Below, piece by piece: positions 6,912-14,927 of a stretch of DNA of 39,359 nt. The stretch's first letter is position 1, and each line of letters begins with the position of its first letter. Location: NCBI GenBank assembly GCA_002432945.1, contig DJHE01000027.1, positions 1 through 39,359 of the forward strand. Direction: 5' to 3'. The translations under genes and the position numbers were made by a program. The stretch comes from Synergistaceae bacterium UBA5827 (GTDB lineage: Bacteria; Synergistota; Synergistia; Synergistales; 79-D21). The notes beneath the pieces are model-generated. The model had not been told where the DNA came from. It made no database searches and was given only the letters and a program-made list of their open reading frames with translations.

Positions 6912-7520
6912 TTGAGTTCAGACGAGTTTGAACCCAATTCGGCTTGGAAATTCGAAGAAAAATCTCCCCCAAATAGGGAGTCTTTTGAATCCTTCAAAAA
7001 GCAAATGGATGAAAAGCTCGCTTCACAACCTAATGACGGGTTTTCCAACGTCAGAGGCCCAATTGCTGAGACTATTTCAATCCCTATCGTCCCCCTATCA
7101 GAAGTTCTTACCTGTTGCGAAGGGGGCTTTCACAAGGCCATTTTGGCACTCAGGTTCCCAAACAACACCTTTTTCCCAGCCAAGGAGATCGGGAAACTTG
7201 AAGACTACAGATATCCCTTTGCCGTTAAGTCTGACGAGGATTTTACTAGAGGATTTATTGTTCCATCGGAAGGGGAAATCATTATCAATCCTGCAGAAAC
7301 AATCGAATCGGGGGATATTGCCGTCATTAGTCTGGACGGCATTATCGTCATGAAAGAAGTAACGGTGACCCCGTCAGGGTTTGAGCTTTCAAGCTCCAGG
7401 AGTCAACCCCCATTTTCGGTACCGGGAGAATACCTTTTATTCGGCCGATTCACGATCCTAGGGAAGGTTGTCGGAGTCGCGGGGCCGATCAGGAAAAGGC
7501 CAGAAAACTTCTCTATCTAA
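6912..7520 (+). CDS. S24-fold protein without HTH and without catalytic serine
   Basis: A 202-residue paralogue of the preceding repressor's C-terminal half. Shared landmarks include NVRGPIAETISIPI against NVKGPMQDAVLLPV, TCCEGG against ACCGDG, and INPAETIESGDIAVI against VNPAEDLRSGHIAVV. There is no DNA-binding domain; the N-terminal 45 residues are polar. At the catalytic position the repressor's GDSM becomes EDFT (Phe111), while the lysine (VMKEV, Lys148) remains. It is probably proteolytically dead and may dimerise with the repressor to modulate it. The start is a TTG at 6912 preceded by AGGTAGG; the first ATG would be at residue 32. Confidence 0.7.
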   Translation: MSSDEFEPNSAWKFEEKSPPNRESFESFKKQMDEKLASQPNDGFSNVRGPIAETISIPIVPLSEVLTCCEGGFHKAILALRFPNNTFFPAKEIGKLEDYRYPFAVKSDEDFTRGFIVPSEGEIIINPAETIESGDIAVISLDGIIVMKEVTVTPSGFELSSSRSQPPFSVPGEYLLFGRFTILGKVVGVAGPIRKRPENFSI

Positions 7521-7582
7521 TTCATAAAAACACTTTTTCTTTTACCCATCACGTAAAACTTTTTCTTGACCGGAGGCTATTG

Positions 7583-7924
7583 GTGGACATATACTATAGC
7601 TCGAAAGCTCTCAGAGATAGATGTTCGACAGAAAAAAAAGGCATTCGGTACTGGGGAGAACCGCTAGCCAAGAAGATACGACAGAGAATCAAAGAGTTTG
7701 AAGCCGCGACTAACTTGGGACAAATCAGCACACTCCCTCCGCCTAGATGTCATGAACTAAGGAATAATCGAGCAGGGCAATTTGCAGTTGTAATAAGCGC
7801 CAACATGCGGATTATCTTCGAACCCTACTACGAACAGGTTCCCTTATTGCCAGACGGCGGAGTGGATAAATCGAAAGTGACAAGAATCCGGATCCTGGAG
7901 GTGACTGACTACCATGACGATTAA
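7583..7924 (+). CDS. higB: HigB-like toxin (RelE superfamily)
   Basis: A 113-residue protein, longer than most plasmid HigB toxins. The C-terminal half has the typical pattern RCHELRNNRAGQFAVVISAN followed by MRIIFEP and RIRILEVTDYHDD, matching 'plasmid maintenance system killer' proteins that cleave mRNA on ribosomes. GTG at 7583 is chosen because GGAGG sits six bases upstream; a TTG three bases earlier is too close. The gene overlaps the start of the HigA-like gene by 11 bases, the toxin-first order typical of HigBA. Confidence 0.8.
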   Translation: MDIYYSSKALRDRCSTEKKGIRYWGEPLAKKIRQRIKEFEAATNLGQISTLPPPRCHELRNNRAGQFAVVISANMRIIFEPYYEQVPLLPDGGVDKSKVTRIRILEVTDYHDD

Positions 7925-9026
7925 GAGGGCCTATAAGGGACAATCGGATTATGCTGTTCCTCCAGGAGACACGCTTCTCGAAACGTTGAAAACAATCAGG
8001 ATGTCTCAGCGCGAGCTCTCGGGACGCATGGGCATGGCGCTAAAGACCATAAATGAAATCATCCAAGGGAAAGCCCCTATTACCCCTGAGACGGCGATCG
8101 GACTCGAAACCGTACTCGGCGTGGAGGCATCTTTTTGGTTGAATCTGGAAGCTAATTTCAGGGCCGATCTTGCCAGGATCAAAAACAAGGAACAAATATC
8201 GTCGGAAATCGAAACCTCCAAAAACTTCCCCTATTCTCAGATGGCAAAGAATGATTGGTTACTCGCAACAAAGAAGCCGGAAGATCGGGTTATTCACCTT
8301 CGGAGGTTTTTCGGCGTTGCCTCCCTGAGCAACATCGACAATCTCCCTATGGCTGCAAATTTTCGAAGGAAACAGACTAAACAGACTTCTGTTTATGCCT
8401 TAATGGCATGGATAAGACAGGGCGAGATCCAGGCTCAGGAGGTTAAAACCGGCGTTTTTTCGGCCACAGCTTTGCGTGAGGCAATTCCGCATATCCGAAA
8501 ACTAACAGACAGTTCTCCCGGGTTCGACTCCATACTCAAGGAAACATGCGCAGAGTGCGGCGTTGCCGTTTCGATCGTTCCAGGCATCCACGGCACTTCG
8601 GTTCAAGGCGCAACCCGTTGGATCAGCAAAGATAAGGCTCTAGTCTGCCTGAGCACCCGTTATTCCTGGTCCGATATCTTCTGGTTTTCCTTCTTCCACG
8701 AGGTTGGCCACATTTTGAAAGGACACAAAAAGAAGGAAATTTTCGTCAACTTTGGGGATCCCGGCTTTATTCCGGAAGATAAACTCCTTGAGGAAGAAGC
8801 AGACCACTTCGCCAGGGAAGCGCTAATCCCCACTAAGACTTTTTCCGCTTTCGCTGCTAAAAGAGACTTTTCAAGGCCAGCGATTGAGGCTTTCGCTGAA
8901 TCAGTAGGTGTCCCCCCGGGAATAGTCGGCGGCAGATTAGTTAAGGATGGTCTATTGCACTGGAACCAAGTCGCACCCTATCGAACAAAATTATCAATCT
9001 CTCCTCGGTGCTTTCAGGACAATTAA
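7914..9026 (+). CDS. higA: HigA-type antitoxin fused to an ImmA/IrrE metallopeptidase
   Basis: A 370-residue two-domain protein. Residues about 15-85 are a HigA/VapI-type HTH (PPGDTLLETLKTIRMSQREL, TINEIIQGKAPITPETAIGL, FWLNLEANF). Residues about 200-320 are an ImmA/IrrE zinc peptidase with HEVGH at 262-266 and a third ligand in LEEEADHFA (Glu295). The HTH part should bind HigB and the operon promoter. The peptidase part belongs to a family that cleaves phage and ICE repressors. Immediately upstream are two S24-fold regulators, which makes them plausible substrates. Overlaps the toxin gene by 11 bases. Confidence 0.88.
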   Translation: MTIKRAYKGQSDYAVPPGDTLLETLKTIRMSQRELSGRMGMALKTINEIIQGKAPITPETAIGLETVLGVEASFWLNLEANFRADLARIKNKEQISSEIETSKNFPYSQMAKNDWLLATKKPEDRVIHLRRFFGVASLSNIDNLPMAANFRRKQTKQTSVYALMAWIRQGEIQAQEVKTGVFSATALREAIPHIRKLTDSSPGFDSILKETCAECGVAVSIVPGIHGTSVQGATRWISKDKALVCLSTRYSWSDIFWFSFFHEVGHILKGHKKKEIFVNFGDPGFIPEDKLLEEEADHFAREALIPTKTFSAFAAKRDFSRPAIEAFAESVGVPPGIVGGRLVKDGLLHWNQVAPYRTKLSISPRCFQDN

Positions 9027-9056
9027 CCCGCGCTTCTCCAAAGGGGTCGTTTGAGA

Positions 9057-10682
9057 ATGCCTCCCACACCCACGCGCTTTATCCCAGCAGCAGCCTATGC
9101 CCGTTGCTCCCTTCGTGAACAGGTCGAAAAGGGATTATCCATTCCCGCACAAATTGAGGAAATCCATCGATGGAGCAAAGAACACGGATACGAAATCGTA
9201 GCCGAATTCGTCGACGCCGGCCGCCGAGGATCTGACGACACGCGGGAGGAATTCGTCAGGTTACGCAAGCTTTCCTCCGAGAGAAAATGCCCGTGGAAGG
9301 CGATTATCATCTGGAAATCGGATCGTATGGCCAGAGACACCGAACAAGCGGCAGTGTTCAGAGGGATTCTCCGCCGCAATGGAATTGATCTCCTATCTGT
9401 TACGGAACCGAATCTCGATGGTCCTATAGGCGCCCTTATGTCCGCCGTTCTTGATGCTATCGCAGCCTTTTATTCTGGTCAGCTCGCAGAAAATGTCCTA
9501 AGAGGACAGAAACAAGGAGCCAGAGCCGGCTTTGTTCAAGGTGGCATTGCCCCGTTTGGTCTAAAAAAAATCGCAATCGAAAACGAGTATGGAAAGACAA
9601 AATGGAAGTACGCTCCTGATCCCGCAACGGCACCGTGGGTCCGATGGATTTACGATAGATACGGCGAAGGAGCGGCAATGATCGATATCGTCAAGGAACT
9701 CAATAAGCGAGCGGTCCCAACTTTAAGGGGAGGGCGTTGGCAAACCTCGCTGATTTCCAAAATCCTAAATCGACATCAACAGACCTATCTCGGTTCTCTT
9801 GTTTACAACCGAGTCAGGCTTCCAAAGGGAGCCGTGACCCAAATCCCTAAATCCCCGGATGAATGGGTTGTCACCCCGGGAGCGCATGATCCGATCATCA
9901 CCATAGAGCAGGCAGAAAAAGTAAATCTTGCTCGGCAAGGAAGGCCCAGCCTTACAGCAAATCGCCAGAATGCCACCCCCACCCTCTTAGATGGACTTGT
10001 TTTCTGTGGAGTTTGTAAGAGAAGGCTGATAATTGGATCGGGACGTTGGTTAAAAGCTGGTAGCGAGGTTACTGAGCCTTACTATCACTGCTCACCCAAA
10101 TCCTTCGCCAGGCTAAAAGGAATAGAAACCGAGGCGTCAGCGCACCCCGGGTATTTTGTTCCCGTCAATGTTCTTGCTCCGATAGTGACCGAAAAAATTC
10201 GCGCAAAAGTTTTGGCAGATGGCTTTGTCGATAGCCTGCAAGATCATATAGCACGGCTGGAGACCGTCCAGAAGAAAAACACCCAGAAGCAACTAGCTGC
10301 CCTAGAAAAGGAAAAGGAGAAAATAAAGGCTCGCCGGAATGCTCTAGCCGAAGCCGTCCTTGATGGTTCTATCCCGAGAGATGTTGCGAGAGGGAAACAA
10401 CAGGAGATGACTCTTGCTCTTGGCGAGTTGGAGAAACAGCTTGATCAATTATCCGTGCCAGTACCTCCAAGCCCTTTGCTCCGGCTGAGCGAACTACCCC
10501 CCGAAGCCTTCCGCGAAGCCTTGAAAACTCCCAATGGCCTAAGGGCTGTAATGGTCTCCTTGGTCGAAAAAATTGAAACCTGGCCGGACCGGCATGGGAC
10601 CATTTTCTACTCCGAATTATTCCCTCCCGAGGAGATCCGTTTTCCCAGGCGCCCTAGGGGTCGGCAAGCCCTCAAAGCTTAA
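9057..10682 (+). CDS. Large serine recombinase (prophage integrase)
   Basis: A 541-residue integrase. Residues 11-150 are the resolvase domain, with the catalytic serine in AAYARCSLREQ (Ser18), followed by the GLSIPAQ loop and the arginine pattern of IIIWKSDRMARDT. Next come the recombinase domain (KRAVPTLRGGRWQTSLISKIL), a zinc ribbon (FCGVCKRRL ... YYHCS) and a long coiled coil near residues 400-465 (LEKEKEKIKARRNALAEAV). Length and order are normal for phage-type large serine integrases. ATG at 9057 follows GGGGT; a TTG two codons earlier is too close to it. The gene ends next to an interrupted deaminase gene, as expected for an integrase beside its attachment site. Confidence 0.93.
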   Translation: MPPTPTRFIPAAAYARCSLREQVEKGLSIPAQIEEIHRWSKEHGYEIVAEFVDAGRRGSDDTREEFVRLRKLSSERKCPWKAIIIWKSDRMARDTEQAAVFRGILRRNGIDLLSVTEPNLDGPIGALMSAVLDAIAAFYSGQLAENVLRGQKQGARAGFVQGGIAPFGLKKIAIENEYGKTKWKYAPDPATAPWVRWIYDRYGEGAAMIDIVKELNKRAVPTLRGGRWQTSLISKILNRHQQTYLGSLVYNRVRLPKGAVTQIPKSPDEWVVTPGAHDPIITIEQAEKVNLARQGRPSLTANRQNATPTLLDGLVFCGVCKRRLIIGSGRWLKAGSEVTEPYYHCSPKSFARLKGIETEASAHPGYFVPVNVLAPIVTEKIRAKVLADGFVDSLQDHIARLETVQKKNTQKQLAALEKEKEKIKARRNALAEAVLDGSIPRDVARGKQQEMTLALGELEKQLDQLSVPVPPSPLLRLSELPPEAFREALKTPNGLRAVMVSLVEKIETWPDRHGTIFYSELFPPEEIRFPRRPRGRQALKA

Positions 10683-10715
10683 ACTCAAAACGGGTTCACA
10701 TACTACACGGCTGGT
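10683..10715. other. Probable prophage attachment junction
   Basis: The integrase stop is at 10682, and the deaminase reading frame coming from the right is lost at 10696-10698, exactly where its PCxxC motif should continue. The junction between element and chromosome therefore lies in this short stretch. The opposite junction, carrying the rest of the deaminase gene, should be outside the window to the left. The core sequence cannot be fixed without that other end. Confidence 0.6.
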
Positions 10716-10992
10716 GGGTGCTGAGGAAGACGGTTTCCCCCGGGTCCGGCCGGTTCGGCAAACGGTAGAACGCATGGATCGTGGCCGTTTCCCCGTGGAG
10801 GGTGGGATCCTCCTCCCGGCGGTTGCTGCCCGTTACCACCACGTCCAGGTTCGGCCCGGCGAGCACCGCCGCCCCGAATAGGTTGTTCCCCTCGGCCACC
10901 AGGCGCTCGGTGAGGGGGTAGATGTCGTACCGGATCACGTGCAGAAGGCGTTCGGCCTCGTCCAAGAAAACCACTCTCCAGTTCCACTCCAT
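10696..10992 (-). pseudogene. Nucleoside/cytosine deaminase-like gene, 5' part, split by the prophage
   Basis: Ninety-eight residues are left. The zinc-dependent deaminase core is recognisable: GNNLFGAAVLAGPNLDVVVTG, then LHGETATIHAF with the HxE zinc ligand and catalytic glutamate, then VFLSTHQPCSM followed at once by a stop. In this superfamily PCxxC supplies the other two zinc ligands, so the frame ends inside the active site, and the second cysteine and the C-terminal helices are missing. The protein would be inactive. The break coincides with the end of the integrase gene, so integration of the prophage explains it. Confidence 0.75.
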
Positions 10993-11060
10993 CTTACCGC
11001 TTTTGGCTGTTAGCTACACGCTAATTTTAAAGGAGACGAGCCCTCATTCTTATCTATCTA

Positions 11061-11114
11061 TTGACAAAGATAGAGGTTCCGCTTATTTTTCTAATATTAT
11101 CCGCAAGATAATAT
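11061..11114 (+). promoter_or_regulatory. Promoter and inverted-repeat operator of the IclR/TRAP region
   Basis: A consensus -35 TTGACA at 11061-11066, a 17-base spacer and a -10 TATTTT at 11084-11089 precede the IclR-type gene. Directly downstream, a perfect eight-base inverted repeat (11094-11101 and 11107-11114, five-base spacer) covers the likely transcription start. This is a good position for repression by the IclR protein encoded next. The elements are seen directly; the regulator assignment is inferred from proximity. Confidence 0.65.
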
Positions 11115-11136
11115 GATTAGCCAGGAGAAAACAAAC

Positions 11137-11907
11137 ATGGAGAACATCGGCAGCATCGAGAAAGCGCTGGGCGTCTTCAACCTGCTCCGGAAAGCCCCGT
11201 ATTCGATGAACCTGACCGAGATCGCCGCCGGCCTGGACATGTCGAAACCGGGAGCGCTGAAGATCGTGCGCGTCCTGGAAGAAAACGCCTTCCTGGTCAA
11301 GGATCCTCAATCGAAGCACTATTCCCTCGGTCCCGCCCTTTTCCGGCTGGGCAACCTCTACCGCGAGCAAAAGGGAATCACCGAGATCGTCCAGCCCGTC
11401 CTGTTCCAGCTGACCGATTTCACCAAGGCCACCTCCTATCTCACCCTCTGGGAAAAGGACGAAGCCTTCCTCATCCTCGTCGAGGAAAACCCCAAGGAAC
11501 CCTGCTATGCCCTGAAGGGAGGAGTCGTTTTCGGCGATGCGGTCCCCATCCATTGCGGGGCGTCGGCAAAACTGCTGGCCGCCTACCAGGAAAAGGCACT
11601 CGTCACCGGGATCCTCGAGAAGCGGGGATTGGAAAGGAAGGGATCCAGGACCATCGTGAACATGGAGGACCTTTTCGGGGAATACGCGTCGATCCGGGAG
11701 AAAGGCTACGCCCTGTCCGAGGACGAGTACGAAGAGGGACTGATCGCCCTTTCCGTCCCCATCGCGGGCCCCGGCGGGACGGTCCGCATGGCCCTCTCGA
11801 TCTCCGGGAACAAGGCATGGCTGTCAAGGGAGGGAATTCTGGAACATCTTCCCCTCCTGCAACAGGGTGCCCGCCAGATCGCCTACAAACTGGCTTTCAG
11901 GAAATGA
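11137..11907 (+). CDS. IclR-family transcriptional regulator
   Basis: A 256-residue regulator. Residues about 1-65 form the winged HTH (GSIEKALGVFNLLRKAPYSM, LTEIAAGLDMSKPGALKIVR, LGPALFRLGNL), and residues 75-250 the effector-binding domain with IHCGASAKLLAAY and the late GYALSEDEYEEGLIALSVPI signature. ATG at 11137 is preferred because AGGAG lies nine bases upstream; the ATG at 11113 lies inside the inverted repeat. It stands just before the TRAP transporter and deacylase genes and most likely controls their uptake and hydrolysis pathway in response to the substrate or its product. Confidence 0.9.
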   Translation: MENIGSIEKALGVFNLLRKAPYSMNLTEIAAGLDMSKPGALKIVRVLEENAFLVKDPQSKHYSLGPALFRLGNLYREQKGITEIVQPVLFQLTDFTKATSYLTLWEKDEAFLILVEENPKEPCYALKGGVVFGDAVPIHCGASAKLLAAYQEKALVTGILEKRGLERKGSRTIVNMEDLFGEYASIREKGYALSEDEYEEGLIALSVPIAGPGGTVRMALSISGNKAWLSREGILEHLPLLQQGARQIAYKLAFRK

Positions 11908-11932
11908 AACCCATCTAGGGGAGGTGCAGGAA

Positions 11933-13006
11933 GTGAAACGAGCTCCTTTGTTAATCCTCATCGCGCTGACGGCATGTTTCATCTTTCTCGGCGGCGACAC
12001 CCGGCCCGCCGAAGCCAAGACCGAGGTCAAGTGGCGGTTCGCCGTGCCCTGGCCGAGACCCGTTCTCCAGAAGGCGTTCGACCGGTTTTGCGCCGAGGTG
12101 AAGACCAACTCGGGCGGGCGGATGGAGATCACGCTGTTCCCGGACGGCCTCCTGGGCGGGCACAACGAAACCTTTGCCGGCGTCCGGCAGGGCGAGATCG
12201 AAATGGCCATGCTCGTCCCCTACGTGAACCTCGTCCCGGGCGGCGTGGTCAACTTCATGCCCTGGACGGTGTCGAACTACGACGAGTTCTCCCTCGCCTT
12301 CAGGACTCCCAAGGGAATCCTTCACAGGGTGATGGAAAAGGCTTACGACGAGGCCAACATGCACGTCCTCTTCTCGATCTCGGGCGGCGGCTACGGACTG
12401 GGGAACAACGTCCGGCCGATCCGGAAGCCCGCCGACCTGAAGAACCTGAAGATGCGGGTCTCCTCCTCCCTCGGCATGGTCCGCGCCCTGGGCAACATGG
12501 GCAAGGGAACCGGGATGAGCATGGAGACGGTGCCCTGGTCCGAGCTGTACAACGCCCTTTCCCGGAAGGTCGTCGACGGCTGCTGGAGCACGACCAACCT
12601 CCTCGTCGCCGAGCGGCAGTACGAGGTCATGAAGTACTACACGGACCTGGGGATGGCCTGGGACGCGGCCCAGATCGCCGTCAACCGGGAAGCCTGGGAA
12701 AAACTCCCGCCGGACCTGAAAACGATCGTCGAAAAAGCCGCGAAGGGCGCCGAGGCCTACGCCCTGAACCTGCAGAAGAACGCACTGGCCGAGGATACTG
12801 AGACCCTCAAGAAGAAGGGGCTGCAGGTCGTCCAGCTCACCCCTGCCGAAAAGGAAGCCTTCTTCAAGGCCTCCGACGTGGACAGCATCTGGAAGGAAAT
12901 GGTCAAGCCCTGGATGGACAAGGCGTTCCCCGGGCAGAACATGACCCAGGTCGTGCAGGCCGAGCTCGCGAAGGTGCGAGCCGAAGCCGCGAAACTGAGG
13001 AAATAG
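11933..13006 (+). CDS. dctP: TRAP transporter solute-binding protein (DctP family)
   Basis: A 357-residue extracytoplasmic receptor. An N-terminal signal segment (KRAPLLILIALTACFIFLGG) is followed by the binding domain: VKWRFAVPWPRPVLQKAF, GGRMEITLFPDGLLGG, NNVRPIRKPADLKNLKMRV and VVDGCWSTTNLL. LTAC within the signal could be a lipobox (Cys15), but a normal cleavage after AEA is also possible. The start is GTG at 11933, after GGGGAGGTG. DctP proteins deliver organic acids or amino-acid-like anions to the DctQM permease. The downstream deacylase suggests an N-acylated amino acid or a similar carboxylate as ligand, which is inference. Confidence 0.92.
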   Translation: MKRAPLLILIALTACFIFLGGDTRPAEAKTEVKWRFAVPWPRPVLQKAFDRFCAEVKTNSGGRMEITLFPDGLLGGHNETFAGVRQGEIEMAMLVPYVNLVPGGVVNFMPWTVSNYDEFSLAFRTPKGILHRVMEKAYDEANMHVLFSISGGGYGLGNNVRPIRKPADLKNLKMRVSSSLGMVRALGNMGKGTGMSMETVPWSELYNALSRKVVDGCWSTTNLLVAERQYEVMKYYTDLGMAWDAAQIAVNREAWEKLPPDLKTIVEKAAKGAEAYALNLQKNALAEDTETLKKKGLQVVQLTPAEKEAFFKASDVDSIWKEMVKPWMDKAFPGQNMTQVVQAELAKVRAEAAKLRK

Positions 13007-13015
13007 CCGCAAGCG

Positions 13016-13058
13016 GCCCGAAGAGCCGGATTTTCTCCCGGTTCTTCGGGCTTTTTTT
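13016..13058 (+). terminator. Rho-independent terminator between dctP and dctQ
   Basis: Fourteen-base arms (13016-13029 and 13038-13051, one G-T pair) with an eight-base loop are followed by seven T's (13052-13058). It lies between the binding-protein gene and the membrane-subunit genes. In TRAP operons the soluble binding protein is needed in large excess, so partial termination here would give that ratio. Confidence 0.8.
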
Positions 13059-13079
13059 CGCCCAAAGGGAGGCTTCGCC

Positions 13080-13580
13080 ATGTTTCATCGCTTGGACCAA
13101 GCCCTGGGAGGCACCGAAAAATGGGTGGCATCCGTTTGCCTCGCCCTCACCACCGCCCTTGCCTTCATCCAGGTTTTCAACCGCTACCTTCTGCACTTCG
13201 AGATCATGGGAATCGGCGATCTTTACGTCTACATCTACGTCATCTGCCTCTACGCCTCGCTGGCCTACACGACGAAGGAGGGCGGCCACACGGCCGTGGA
13301 AGTGCTCCAAATCTTCCTCAAGCGCCGGTCGCCCAGGGCCTTGCGTCTTCACGGCCTGGCGATCCAGGCCTGTTCCCTGCTGATCCTGCTTGTTTTCCTT
13401 TCACCGGCCAGCCATACCTTCCGCGACGCCATACGGTTCCCGGAATGGTCAACCCTGGTTCCCTGGTTCAACGTCAGCTGGCTGGCCTACGCCATGACCC
13501 TCTCTCTCTGCCTCTGCGTGTACCACATGCTGAGGAACATCTACCTGTCGCTGGCCGAATCCCGGCGGTCACCGGAATAG
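13080..13580 (+). CDS. dctQ: TRAP transporter small permease subunit (DctQ family)
   Basis: A 166-residue membrane protein with four hydrophobic segments (around residues 17-40, 48-68, 92-112 and 135-155). MGIGDLYVYIYVICLYASLA and YTTKEGGHTAVEVL match the conserved DctQ region in which a polar 'GGH' turn separates helices two and three. It pairs with DctM in the cytoplasmic membrane for Na+- or proton-driven uptake. The ATG has GGAGG upstream; 13 bases separate its stop from dctM. Confidence 0.9.
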   Translation: MFHRLDQALGGTEKWVASVCLALTTALAFIQVFNRYLLHFEIMGIGDLYVYIYVICLYASLAYTTKEGGHTAVEVLQIFLKRRSPRALRLHGLAIQACSLLILLVFLSPASHTFRDAIRFPEWSTLVPWFNVSWLAYAMTLSLCLCVYHMLRNIYLSLAESRRSPE

Positions 13581-13593
13581 GAGGGGGCGGACC

Positions 13594-14922
13594 ATGGAAC
13601 CCGGCATCGTCCTCAGTCTCGTCCTGTTCTTCCTCGGCCTCGCGGTCGGGATTCCCATCGGCTGGGTGTTCCTCGGGAGCACCTTCGCCGGGCTATGGCT
13701 ACTGGGGGATTCCCTCAGGTTCACGGCCACCACCTTCTACCACTCCCTCAACTCGGAGATCCTCGTCGCCGTGGGATTCTTCATCTTCGCCGGGAGCCTG
13801 CTCTCCGTCTCCGGCCTCGCCGAACGGATCGTGCGGTTCTCCAATGCCCTCGTCGGGAAAGTGAAGGGTGGGCTGATCGTCGTGGCCATCGTCGCCACAC
13901 TCTTCCTGGGAGCCCTGACGGGATCCTCCCTGCCCTGTATCTCCGCCCTCATCCCGCTCCTGGTGCCCGAGCTAGCGAAATACGGCTACCAGAAGCGCTA
14001 CACGACGGCCGTACTCTGCGCCTCCAGCTTTCTCGGCTACCTGATCCCCCCGAGCGTCCCCGCCCTGATCTACTGCCTCGTGGCCCAGCAGTCGGTGGCC
14101 GCCCTCTTCCTCTCGACGATCTTTCCCGGGCTCCTCCTGGCGGGCGGCTACATCGTGCTGAACTACTTCATCGTCGACCAGTACCGCGACCCGAAGTTCG
14201 CCCAAGAAGAAATCCTGCCCGGCTCGCTCGAGAAGACGTCCATCCTCTCCGCCTTTGCCGGGGCCCTGCCGGCGCTCGGCTGTCCCCTGATCATCCTCGT
14301 CGGAATCTACGGCGGGATCTTCACCCCCAGCGAGGCGGGCGCAGTCGCCGTGGTCTACACCCTGCTGATCGGCAAGTTCGTCTACAAAGACCTCAAGGGC
14401 AAGGGCATCCTCGACTCGATGACATCCACGGTCGTCACCCTCGGCATGTCCACGATCCTGCTCGCGGGCGGGGCCGTCCTTACCCGGTATTTCCTCCGGT
14501 ACGGTGTCGCACAGGCCTTTGCGGGCGGGCTGCTCTCCCTCTTCCAGACGAAGATGCTGATCCTCTTCTCGATCAACATCTTCCTTCTCATCCTCGGGAT
14601 GTTCATCGACGGCATCCCCATCATGGTCATGGCCGTTCCCCTGATCCTGCCGATCGCGCGGGAACTGGACATCAACCTGGTCCACCTGGGGGCCCTCATT
14701 GTCGTGAACATCGGGATCGGGGTCATCACGCCCCCCTTTGCGATCTCCATCTTCTTCGGGTCCCGGCTCTCGGGCGTCCCCGCGGGGGAACTCGTCCCCC
14801 CGATCATGAAATTCCTGTTCATCGTCGCCATCCCGGTCTTGCTGCTGACCACCTACATCCCCTTCCTGTCCTGCTGGCTCCCCTCCCTTGTGCTGGGTGA
14901 AGCCATCGTGGGGCCCTGGTGA
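13594..14922 (+). CDS. dctM: TRAP transporter large permease subunit (DctM family)
   Basis: A 442-residue polytopic protein with about twelve hydrophobic segments. LVLFFLGLAVGIPIGWVFLG at the start, SSFLGYLIPPSVPALIYCLV, GGIFTPSEAGAVAVVYTLL and LGMFIDGIPIMVMAVPLILP are the familiar DctM landmarks, including the ITPPFAISIFFGS stretch near the end. Length is normal for the family. AGGAGGGGG lies before the ATG. Its stop touches the start region of the deacylase gene (14920-14922), indicating one transcript. Confidence 0.95.
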   Translation: MEPGIVLSLVLFFLGLAVGIPIGWVFLGSTFAGLWLLGDSLRFTATTFYHSLNSEILVAVGFFIFAGSLLSVSGLAERIVRFSNALVGKVKGGLIVVAIVATLFLGALTGSSLPCISALIPLLVPELAKYGYQKRYTTAVLCASSFLGYLIPPSVPALIYCLVAQQSVAALFLSTIFPGLLLAGGYIVLNYFIVDQYRDPKFAQEEILPGSLEKTSILSAFAGALPALGCPLIILVGIYGGIFTPSEAGAVAVVYTLLIGKFVYKDLKGKGILDSMTSTVVTLGMSTILLAGGAVLTRYFLRYGVAQAFAGGLLSLFQTKMLILFSINIFLLILGMFIDGIPIMVMAVPLILPIARELDINLVHLGALIVVNIGIGVITPPFAISIFFGSRLSGVPAGELVPPIMKFLFIVAIPVLLLTTYIPFLSCWLPSLVLGEAIVGPW

Positions 14923-14927
14923 CGGCC

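Noticed and set aside
11951..13081. 376-codon minus-strand open frame opposite dctP
   Set aside because: His/Gly/Val/Leu-rich shadow of a GC-rich gene with clear dctP motifs on the other strand; no ribosome site.
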